Assembly (NCBI GenBank): GCA_964537965.1
Contig: CAZIDB010000077.1
Coordinates: forward strand, 1 to 18,957
DNA length: 18,957 nucleotides
From: SURF-24 sp964537965
GTDB taxonomy: Bacteria; Bacteroidota; Ignavibacteria; Ignavibacteriales; SURF-24
Direction: 5' to 3'
Shown: positions 7,975-14,920 of the stretch, piece by piece
How positions within the stretch are numbered: the first letter of the stretch is position 1
Layout: the number at the start of each line of letters is the position of its first letter
The notes under the pieces: generated by a model
What the model was told of the DNA's origin: nothing
Database searches by the model: none
The model's input: only the letters and a program-made list of their open reading frames with translations
Program-made: the position numbers and the translations under genes

Positions 7975-8795
7975 TTTTCATTCCTTTCCTTGTAAATTGA
8001 TTTAATGCTTCTGAGAAGCCGGTGTACTTCATTAGTATCTTTAACAAGATATTTTGCATTAGTCAATGAAGATTTACCTACCCTTATTGTAACTGCTTTA
8101 TTTTTTAAAATCTTAAAGGCATCTTCATCGGTTAAATCATCACCAATGTAAAATATTACCGGGTTTGCTGTTTTTAATTTCAGCAACTTCAGAATTTTAA
8201 GAACTGCAAGACCTTTGTTCCATTCAACTGCCGGTCTTACTTCAATTATCTTCTTGCCGTAAGTAATTTTTAATTTACCGGAATATGGTTTAACTGCTTT
8301 CAGTATTACTTCTTTAATTAAGGGAACTGATTTTTCATTTACGTTTCTGTAATGGATTGAAATTGTAATTCCTTTGTCTTCAATTAAAACTCCTTTAAAT
8401 AATTTTAATTGCTCTTTAAGTAACAGAGTTAAATTTGTTAAATGCGGAATTATCTTTTTAATTACTGGGTGGCTCCATTTTATTTTTTCTGAGTTGATAT
8501 GAAAACCATGGTTGGATGCTATAGGAATATTTTTTAACCCGCTAAGGTCTTTAAGTGTTTTATAAGAGCGTCCGGTAACAATAAATACTTTTATGTATTT
8601 GTTCTGGTTTAATCCCACTAAAAGATTTTTGACTGAGTTGGAAAGAACTGCTGATGAAGGATTTTTTTTAATAGGCGTTAAGGTGCCGTCATAATCAAGA
8701 AACAAGTAAACCCGCGGCAAGCGGATAAGAAATTTCCTGATTAACTCTTTGCTGTGCCCGTTTCTTTCAAATAGATTCTTTGGAATCATTATCAT
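7971..8795 (-). CDS. otsB: Trehalose-6-phosphate phosphatase OtsB (HAD superfamily)
   Basis: A 274-residue HAD phosphatase that converts trehalose-6-phosphate to trehalose. HAD motif I is FLDYDGTLTPI with nucleophile Asp34 and general acid/base Asp36; motif II is FIVTGRS (71-77); the motif III lysine lies in the cap-proximal WNKGLAVLKIL; motif IV is GDDLTDEDAF (218-227). The N-terminal LPRVYLFLDYDGTL and ASNHGFHI are typical of OtsB. The ATG at 8793-8795 lies inside the end of the upstream otsA fusion (29-base overlap in another frame). A second in-frame ATG at 8787-8789 (Met3) is an alternative start and would give a 23-base overlap. It ends in a 4-base overlap with the DUF5752 gene. It supplies the second step for the OtsA domain encoded upstream. 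Confidence 0.93.
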   Translation of the reverse strand: MIMIPKNLFERNGHSKELIRKFLIRLPRVYLFLDYDGTLTPIKKNPSSAVLSNSVKNLLVGLNQNKYIKVFIVTGRSYKTLKDLSGLKNIPIASNHGFHINSEKIKWSHPVIKKIIPHLTNLTLLLKEQLKLFKGVLIEDKGITISIHYRNVNEKSVPLIKEVILKAVKPYSGKLKITYGKKIIEVRPAVEWNKGLAVLKILKLLKLKTANPVIFYIGDDLTDEDAFKILKNKAVTIRVGKSSLTNAKYLVKDTNEVHRLLRSIKSIYKERNEK

Positions 8796-11058
8796 GTAAG
8801 ACGGGTTGCTTAACCGGCGGAGAAATTCTTAACCGTACCAATGTAGTAATAATATTGCCCGCCCATCGGTAAACATTTCTTTCGCGCAAAATCTGGCGCA
8901 TCCGTCTTATCCTTTCATTTCTTTCTTTTAGTTCCATCGATAAAGCATTGTGTATAGAATCGGCAATTTCTTCTATGCTGTAAGGATTGATAATCAAGGC
9001 GTCGTGTAATTCATATGCGGCGCCTGTAAACCGGCTTAATATTAAAACACCGTCCTCGTCATCTCTTGATGCAATAAATTCTTTGGCTACAAGGTTCATA
9101 CCGTCATGCAATGAAGTCACAAGACATAAGTTGGCTGCTTTATAAAATTTATTTATCTCGTCATGTTTATGGTTTGCTTTTAAGAAAACAATAGGTTTCC
9201 AGTTTTTTGTCATAAAGCGGTTATTTATACTGTCAATGGTTTCATCAAGTTCATCCATAAGATCTTTATACCGTTTGATGTGTGTACGACTTGGAGCGCC
9301 AAGTTCAATAAATGTAAACCCGCCAATATATTCCGGATACTTTTCAAGAAATCTCTCAATTCCTTTCATCCTTTCAACAATGCCTTTGGTATAATCAATT
9401 CTGTCTACACCAACTCCCAAAAATTCAGCCTGTATTCCTATCTGCTTAAAAACAGCATCCCTTTCTTTCTTCTTACTGAACGGGAGATGAAGCTCTTCAT
9501 TTGATGTTTGCGGAAATGCAATGCTGATTGGGAAAGGTTTTATAAATGTTAATTCTCCGCTTCGCTCAACGGAAAACTCATCCCAGTTTATTTTTGATTC
9601 AAGGTACCTGTCCACAGTTTCCAGAAAGTTATTGCAATGAAATTGAATGTGGAAACAAACAAGATCTGCCCCCAATAACCCTATTAGTAACTCCTGTTTC
9701 CAGGGACAGATGCCAATAACTTCAGGATTAGGCCATGGTATATGCCAGAACAATGCAACACGGGCATCGGGCCTTTTGGATTTTATAAGGAAAGGTAACA
9801 AAGCAAAATGATAATCCTGGATTAATATTAACGGTTCTGTTACATCTCTTATTTCATCCAGAACAGTATCGGCAAATTTTTGGTTAACGTTCTGATAATG
9901 TATCCAGTCTTCAAGCCTGAAGATTGGCCGTGTATGTGTTATATGGCAAAGAGGCCATATCCCTTCATTTGAAAATCCATAGTAATAACCTTCTTCTTCC
10001 TCAGGTGTAAGGAAAACTCTTCTAAGAGTGTAAGCCGGTTTATCCGGTGGAACAAGCAATTTACCTTTTTCATCTGAGGTTTCCATATCGGCATCTCCGG
10101 TTCCCTGTGCAATCCAAACACCTCCTGAAGCAGTGAGCACTGGATCCAGAGCTGTTACTAATCCACCGGGCGGGATTGACCATTCGATATTACCGTCTTT
10201 TTTTGTATGCTGATAAGGTTCTCGGTTAGAAATAACAATTAAATTTTTATTTCCAATTTCATTATGAATTATCTGTTTTAATTTTTCAGTCGTTACAAAC
10301 GTATCTGCTTTAGTGTTTAGTGTGTTAATATCCTTGGCATTTAGCCTGGCATTCGCAAGACTTTTTGCAAGTAGTGCAATTTCATCTGTTAAAGGTTTTA
10401 GAATATCGCCAGTAGGTATACTAACAGGGGTGTTTACCTTTCCTGCTCTTACATTTTTCATCCATTTTACCACTTGATCAATCGGACTTAATATTCTCAA
10501 CTTTACAAATAAAATTGTTATAGAAATTATTAGAAAAGCCTGAACAAGAAGGAGCAAAAAATTTGTTTGCCATATCCCGGAAAGTTTACTGTCAACATAA
10601 GAAGCGTCATTTAAAATAAGCAAAGCTCCTATAGATTTTTCATTAATGATTAACGGAAAAGCATATGTGTATATCATTTTTCCTTTAACTGATATCAGGG
10701 TAGAAATGCCCAGCTTTTTTCGTATTGATTCTTTTATATGCGAACTTGAATCGTTTATAGTGGTAATAGTGTTGGGGCTTGATGTAACGGGTGTTCCAAG
10801 GCTATCATATACAATCACATCTATAAATTTTTTCTGTGATGAAAATCTTTGTATAAGGTTGTTTAGTCTTTTGGGGGATTTTGTCTCAAGCAATTCTATG
10901 GCAGAGTTTTGTAAGCCTTTGGAAAATATTATAGCCCGGTTGTTAAGATCTTCAGTTAAACTTGCTCTTTCTTTTTGTACCTGGAGATACGAAAAAATTA
11001 ATGTTACCAGGGCAGTAGTTAAAATAAGAGACAATATAATTCTTGCGCTTACTTTCAT
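8767..11058 (-). CDS. otsA: Membrane sensor (Cache-like)-HAMP-trehalose-6-phosphate synthase fusion
   Basis: A 763-residue protein, roughly 270 longer than a plain OtsA. N-terminal part: membrane segment 1 (about 7-26), an extracytoplasmic region (about 27-163) with FIDVIVYDSLGTPVTSS and YTYAFPLIINEKSIGALLIL, which look like Cache/PDC strands, membrane segment 2 (about 164-186), and a HAMP linker (about 187-240: LSPIDQVVKWMKNVRAGKV then a second amphipathic helix). From about 272 follows a complete GT20 domain making trehalose-6-phosphate from NDP-glucose and glucose-6-phosphate: SNREPY, PPGGLVTAL, QDYHFALLP, FWHIPWP (His439), VDRIDYTKGI (Arg553, Lys558), and SLHDGMNLVAKEF (Asp652, Glu660). 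All main substrate-binding residues are present, so activity is expected. It heads the trehalose operon and has no clear Shine-Dalgarno site. One in-frame ORF spans both parts, so this is a fusion, not two genes. Control by an external ligand is inference. Confidence 0.9.
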   Translation of the reverse strand: MKVSARIILSLILTTALVTLIFSYLQVQKERASLTEDLNNRAIIFSKGLQNSAIELLETKSPKRLNNLIQRFSSQKKFIDVIVYDSLGTPVTSSPNTITTINDSSSHIKESIRKKLGISTLISVKGKMIYTYAFPLIINEKSIGALLILNDASYVDSKLSGIWQTNFLLLLVQAFLIISITILFVKLRILSPIDQVVKWMKNVRAGKVNTPVSIPTGDILKPLTDEIALLAKSLANARLNAKDINTLNTKADTFVTTEKLKQIIHNEIGNKNLIVISNREPYQHTKKDGNIEWSIPPGGLVTALDPVLTASGGVWIAQGTGDADMETSDEKGKLLVPPDKPAYTLRRVFLTPEEEEGYYYGFSNEGIWPLCHITHTRPIFRLEDWIHYQNVNQKFADTVLDEIRDVTEPLILIQDYHFALLPFLIKSKRPDARVALFWHIPWPNPEVIGICPWKQELLIGLLGADLVCFHIQFHCNNFLETVDRYLESKINWDEFSVERSGELTFIKPFPISIAFPQTSNEELHLPFSKKKERDAVFKQIGIQAEFLGVGVDRIDYTKGIVERMKGIERFLEKYPEYIGGFTFIELGAPSRTHIKRYKDLMDELDETIDSINNRFMTKNWKPIVFLKANHKHDEINKFYKAANLCLVTSLHDGMNLVAKEFIASRDDEDGVLILSRFTGAAYELHDALIINPYSIEEIADSIHNALSMELKERNERIRRMRQILRERNVYRWAGNIITTLVRLRISPPVKQPVLHDNDSKESI

Positions 11059-11104
11059 TTTCAGTTTTTTATAAAAAACCTGTAATCATCCTTCTTGCAA
11101 TACG

Positions 11105-11138
11105 CTTATAGTAAGATGTTAGGTTTTTAAAACAACCT
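11105..11138 (-). promoter_or_regulatory. Possible promoter with overlapping palindrome upstream of the trehalose operon
   Basis: On the minus strand TTGTTT (11135-11130) and TATAAG (11110-11105) could be -35 and -10, with a long 19-base spacer. The -35 lies inside an imperfect 18-bp palindrome (11121-11138, AGGTT...AACCT half sites), which could be an operator. The pair ends about 46 bases before the otsA fusion ATG. An AT palindrome GTTTTTTATAAAAAAC also sits just before the start codon. All of this is from pattern alone. Confidence 0.25.
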
Positions 11139-11264
11139 ATAAATTTTTTATTATGAGATATCTAAAGTTAAAATCAGATATTTCTGGTCACTCCTGCTTT
11201 ATTGATGATTCTTGATGTAAGATAGCCAAATTCCGGATACAATTCAATTGCTTAAATTATTTAG

Positions 11265-11316
11265 AATTGGAAAAAGAAAACGGAGTATAAATAAGATATT
11301 TACTTATCCCTCCGTT
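11265..11316 (-). terminator. Terminator behind the small HTH-like gene
   Basis: On the minus strand AACGGAG (11316-11310) pairs with CTCCGTT (11285-11279), the intervening AT-rich segment adds a further stem (ATAAG...CTTAT), and TTCTTTTT follows. It lies about 26 bases beyond the stop of the small gene and separates it from the trehalose operon downstream. Confidence 0.7.
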
Positions 11317-11341
11317 AAGATGTTGAATGTAAAAAGTTTTT

Positions 11342-11521
11342 CTATTTGATTGCAGATTTTATTTTCGGAAGATCCTTTTTGGAGTAGTAACTGCATACTC
11401 CTTTTTTTGCTGCCGGGGTTAAACCCAATTCCAGGATAGCTTTTTTAACTTTAGCATCAGAAACCTTTAATTCTTTTGCGATGTTGCCGGGTGTTAGTAA
11501 ATCGTTTTTTTGTTCAGCCAT
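11342..11521 (-). CDS. Small helix-turn-helix-like protein (59 residues)
   Basis: A short gene with a strong start: GAGGAGG lies 6 bases before ATG (11519-11521), and the frame ends at TAG (11342-11344). The product starts MAEQKNDLLTPGNIAKEL. Residues about 8-35 (LLTPGNIAKELKVSD, AKVKKAILEL) read as a MerR/winged HTH-like helix pair. They are followed by a short hairpin (GVCSYYSKKDL) and a lysine-rich C-terminal helix. The net charge is strongly positive, with 12 Lys in 59 residues. It could be a DNA-binding regulator or a small nucleoid protein; I do not recognise a named family. It is monocistronic, between a divergent TPR-clpX operon and the trehalose operon downstream, from which a terminator separates it. 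Confidence 0.75.
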   Translation of the reverse strand: MAEQKNDLLTPGNIAKELKVSDAKVKKAILELGLTPAAKKGVCSYYSKKDLPKIKSAIK

Positions 11522-11611
11522 TGTAACCTCCTCAAAATGAAATGAAAAAAAGAAGTTGATTCGCCGGCAAATTATGAAATTTGGAAACAGGATTCCATAT
11601 TAAAATAAAAA

Positions 11612-11641
11612 TTGCCCGGTTTGCATAATGATATAAATTTG
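11612..11641 (+). promoter_or_regulatory. Candidate Bacteroidetes-type promoter for the TPR-clpX operon
   Basis: TTG (11612-11614), 19 bases, then TAAATTTG (11634-11641), agreeing with the TTG-N19-TAnnTTTG form of Bacteroidetes sigma-ABfr-type promoters. It would start transcription about 80 bases before the TPR gene. Short AT-rich motifs arise by chance in such gaps, hence the modest confidence. Confidence 0.35.
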
Positions 11642-11727
11642 ACTTATCTGAATAATGCCTGATGAATGTTGAATTATACCCGTTCTTTTCTCTTTAATCC
11701 ATCAACACCTTTCAATATATTTAATCT

Positions 11728-13587
11728 ATGAAAAAACGAATAATAAACATTTTTATCTTTATCCTTGTTTCTATGCCTGTATTGGCTCAAACAGGAGATA
11801 TGTTTAACCGCTTCAGGCTGGCGCAAAGTTATGAGCAGGCAGGTGAATTTGAAAAAGCAAAAAACATTTATGAAGATCTGCTTAAAGCTGAACCGGATAA
11901 CTTCCAGTTCTTTGATGCTTTGAATAAGATTTATGTTCAGCAAAAAGAATTTGATAATTCAATCATCATAATTGAAAGAAGGTTGAAATCCAATCCGCAG
12001 GATATAAATCTTAAAGGATTGCTCGGCGCAACATATTATCAGAAAGGGGATGAAGCAAAAGCATTTTCTATATGGGATGAAGCCCTGGAATCTGCACCGC
12101 AGAACATTGTTAACTACAGGATAATTGCAAACTACGCCATTGAAGAAAGGGTTTTCAACAAAGCAATAGAATATCTTTCAAGAGGAAAAAAGATTAACGA
12201 TGAAAATTTTGCAATTTCTTACGAGCTGGCAAATCTCTATTCGTTGTTTATGAAATACACCGAAGCCGCGGAAGAATATTGTTCTGTTTTACAGAAGATG
12301 CCCAAACAGTTAAATATGATTCAGGGAAGGATAAGCCAGTATATAAATAAACCGGAAGCAATGGAGCCGACGATACAGGTGGTTGGTAAGTATGCAAAAG
12401 AAAATGAGAATATAAATTTCTATTCCCTGCTTGCCTGGCTTTATATGGAAAATGATCAGTTCGATAAAGCATTTGATGTTTATCTTACAATCGATTCCAA
12501 AAGTAATTCTGCAGGTATGGAATTATATAATTTTGCCGTCCGCGCTTTCCGGGAGAAACATTTTGATGAAGCATCTGAATCATATAAAAAGATAATTGAC
12601 AGCTATCCTTCCTCTCCATTCTTCTTCAACGCTAAAATAGGATATGCAAAAACACTTGAAGCAACGCTTGATCAAAAAAATAATAATGAGCGTAATTCAT
12701 GGAAACCATTTTATAATACTATCTACATAAACAAACAGGATTATAACGAAGTGCTTGATGCTTATTCTGATCTGATTCAGAAGAACAGAGGCACCGAAAT
12801 AGAAGCTGAAGCCAGTTACAGGATTGGACTGATCAATAAGGAAAAATTTGAAAATTATGATGAAGCGGTAAAATATTTCGAAAAGGTAACAAAAGATTTT
12901 GCAATGTCTAAGTTTGCTGTACTTGCTTACAATGCTCTTGCAGAAATAAAAATATTTCAGAACGATCTGAAAAGTGCCGCTGACCTTTATACTAAAGTGC
13001 CCTCTGTTCCAAGATGTCCGGAAGAGGATAAAATACATTCCTGGCTAATGAAAGCCAAGATTGAATTCTGGAACGGAGCCTTTCAGAATTCCTTAAAACT
13101 GCTTAAGAATGTAACAAGGAATCTTTCGGATAATGACGCAAACGATGCTATTGAACTTGGGATGATTATTAATACAACAAAGAATGATTCTTTGAATCTG
13201 GTAGAATTTGCAAAAGCTGAATTATTACTTTATCAAAAGAAATTTGCCCCGGCGCTTGATATCTATACTAAGCTTTCTGCAAATGAAAATTTATTATCGG
13301 TTAAAGATAAAGCTCTAATCCGCATAGCCGAAGTTAAGATTGCAGTTGACAATTTACCGGAGGCAATAGTCTATCTGAATCAGATTGGAGAACTGAAAGA
13401 AAAAAATATTTATTCGGATTGGGCTTTGTTTTTACTAGGAAAATTGTACCAGTTCGGCATTTCCGACCTCACCAAAGCAAGGGAATCCTATGAAAAACTT
13501 CTTGCAAATTTCCCTAATAGCTTATATCTTGATACCGCACGAGAAAATATTACTAAGTTAAAAGAGAATACAAAGAATACTTTATGA
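11728..13587 (+). CDS. Exported tetratricopeptide-repeat protein
   Basis: A 619-residue helical-repeat protein. Residues 1-20 are a signal peptide (basic MKKR, hydrophobic core, VLA-QTG cut), so it should be in the periplasm or attached to the outer membrane. The rest is TPR-like throughout: FRLAQSYEQAGEFEKAKNIYEDLL (29-52), LLGATYYQKGDEAKAFSIWDEAL, ISYELANLYSLFMKYTEAAEEY, ASYRIGLINKEKFENYDEAVKYFEKV, AYNALAEIKIFQNDLKSAADLYTKV, and a C-terminal FLLGKLYQFGISDLTKARESYEKL that resembles the BamD/YbgF repeat type. Such proteins act as scaffolds for envelope assembly. No catalytic motif is seen. Its TGA overlaps the ATG of clpX (ATGA at 13584-13587), so both are read from one mRNA. There is no Shine-Dalgarno site before its own start. 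Confidence 0.85.
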   Translation: MKKRIINIFIFILVSMPVLAQTGDMFNRFRLAQSYEQAGEFEKAKNIYEDLLKAEPDNFQFFDALNKIYVQQKEFDNSIIIIERRLKSNPQDINLKGLLGATYYQKGDEAKAFSIWDEALESAPQNIVNYRIIANYAIEERVFNKAIEYLSRGKKINDENFAISYELANLYSLFMKYTEAAEEYCSVLQKMPKQLNMIQGRISQYINKPEAMEPTIQVVGKYAKENENINFYSLLAWLYMENDQFDKAFDVYLTIDSKSNSAGMELYNFAVRAFREKHFDEASESYKKIIDSYPSSPFFFNAKIGYAKTLEATLDQKNNNERNSWKPFYNTIYINKQDYNEVLDAYSDLIQKNRGTEIEAEASYRIGLINKEKFENYDEAVKYFEKVTKDFAMSKFAVLAYNALAEIKIFQNDLKSAADLYTKVPSVPRCPEEDKIHSWLMKAKIEFWNGAFQNSLKLLKNVTRNLSDNDANDAIELGMIINTTKNDSLNLVEFAKAELLLYQKKFAPALDIYTKLSANENLLSVKDKALIRIAEVKIAVDNLPEAIVYLNQIGELKEKNIYSDWALFLLGKLYQFGISDLTKARESYEKLLANFPNSLYLDTARENITKLKENTKNTL

Positions 13588-14837
13588 ACAAAAAAATAAA
13601 TTCCAAGTCGGTTAAGTGCTCATTTTGCGGAAGAGACGGAAGCGAAGTGGCCAGTATGGTCGCCGGCCCGGATGTTTACATCTGTGATATTTGCGTATCT
13701 ACCAGTGTAGATATTTTGAAAAATAACCTTGCGGCATACAATAACCGCTCAAAGAATGATTTGCTGCTTACACCAGTAATGATTAAGAAAAGTCTTGATG
13801 AATACGTTATTGACCAGGACAGGGCAAAGAAAGTTTTATCCGTTGCCGTTTATAATCACTATAAAAGAGTACAATCGCGTTCAACATTTTTTGAACTTGA
13901 TGATGTTGAAATTGAAAAGAGCAATATACTTTTAATTGGCCCAACCGGGGTTGGAAAGACGTTATTAGCGCAAACACTTGCCAAAATTCTTGACGTTCCG
14001 TTTGCAATTGCCGATGCGACAACACTTACAGAGGCCGGCTATGTTGGTGATGATGTGGAAACTGTTCTGGTAAGATTGCTTCAGGCTGCGGATTATAACC
14101 TTGAACGCGCCCAGAGAGGAATTATCTATATTGATGAGATTGATAAGATTTCCCGTAAAAGCGAAAGCGCTTCAATTACACGTGATGTTTCAGGTGAGGG
14201 AGTACAGCAGGCATTATTAAAAATACTTGAAGGAACAGTCGCGGGTGTTCCGCCGCGTGGAGGAAGAAAGCATCCTGAGCAAAGCCTTATAAATATTAAT
14301 ACAAAAAATATATTGTTTATTTGCGGCGGAGCTTTTGAAGGAATTGACAAAGTGATTGCGGCAAGGATTAATAAAAATAAGATGGGATTTGGTTCGGAGC
14401 TTAGCGGCAGCCATGATATGAGCAAGGATGATTTGATTGACCTTGTTCAGCCGGAAGATTTATTAAAGTTTGGTCTGATCCCGGAATTAATCGGAAGATT
14501 ACCCGTTGCTGCTCCGCTTCATTCACTCTCAAAAGAAGCGTTGAAAAATATTCTTACCGAACCCAAGAATGCAATACTTAAACAATACAAGAAATTATTC
14601 CTTATGGAAGGAATTGAACTTGAGTTTGACCCGTTTGCTGTTGATTCAATTGTTGATAAAGCAATTGAAAGGAAAACCGGCGCAAGAGCTCTTCGTTCAA
14701 TCGTGGAAGAGTTTCTAACCGATGTAATGTATGAACTGCCATCACTGGAAACTGTTGAGAAATGTGTTATTACTCGCGACACAGTACTTAACGGTGAGAA
14801 ACCAATTTATATTGAGGCTGACCGCAAATCAGCATAA
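13584..14837 (+). CDS. clpX: ATP-dependent Clp protease ATPase subunit ClpX
   Basis: A 417-residue AAA+ unfoldase that feeds substrates into ClpP. The N-terminal zinc domain has Cys12-x2-Cys15 and Cys34-x2-Cys37. Walker A is GPTGVGKT (119-126), pore loop 1 GYVG (152-155), Walker B IIYIDEID (180-187), RKH loop RGGRKH (225-230), and sensor 2 KTGARALR (364-371). The ClpP-docking loop reads KMGFG (266-270), with MGF where IGF or LGF is usual. The protein is complete and of normal length. It is not next to clpP or tig as clpX often is, but follows an exported TPR gene with a 4-base overlap. It could be the only clpX or a second copy; the window cannot decide. Confidence 0.93.
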   Translation: MNKKINSKSVKCSFCGRDGSEVASMVAGPDVYICDICVSTSVDILKNNLAAYNNRSKNDLLLTPVMIKKSLDEYVIDQDRAKKVLSVAVYNHYKRVQSRSTFFELDDVEIEKSNILLIGPTGVGKTLLAQTLAKILDVPFAIADATTLTEAGYVGDDVETVLVRLLQAADYNLERAQRGIIYIDEIDKISRKSESASITRDVSGEGVQQALLKILEGTVAGVPPRGGRKHPEQSLININTKNILFICGGAFEGIDKVIAARINKNKMGFGSELSGSHDMSKDDLIDLVQPEDLLKFGLIPELIGRLPVAAPLHSLSKEALKNILTEPKNAILKQYKKLFLMEGIELEFDPFAVDSIVDKAIERKTGARALRSIVEEFLTDVMYELPSLETVEKCVITRDTVLNGEKPIYIEADRKSA

Positions 14838-14860
14838 AAAAAGTTTGATAATGGAACAAA

Positions 14861-14898
14861 GCTCCTTATAGCGTAGTTTTATAAGGAGCATTTTTTTT
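14861..14898 (+). terminator. Rho-independent terminator of the TPR-clpX operon
   Basis: A perfect 10-bp stem (GCTCCTTATA at 14861-14870 with TATAAGGAGC at 14880-14889) encloses a 9-base loop and is followed by A and eight T. It lies 23 bases after the clpX stop. Confidence 0.92.
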
Positions 14899-14920
14899 AT
14901 TTGAATGAACATTTTTTTAA

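Noticed and set aside
8767..8795. Frameshift splitting an OtsA-OtsB bifunctional protein
   Set aside because: Both genes have full-length domains with proper ends and starts; a 29-base overlap is ordinary translational coupling.
10646..11074. 142-residue plus-strand frame
   Set aside because: It lies opposite the sensor part of the otsA fusion, whose membrane helices make long antisense frames; no ribosome site.
14126..14782. Several minus-strand frames of 65-99 residues
   Set aside because: They are antisense to the conserved AAA+ core of clpX.
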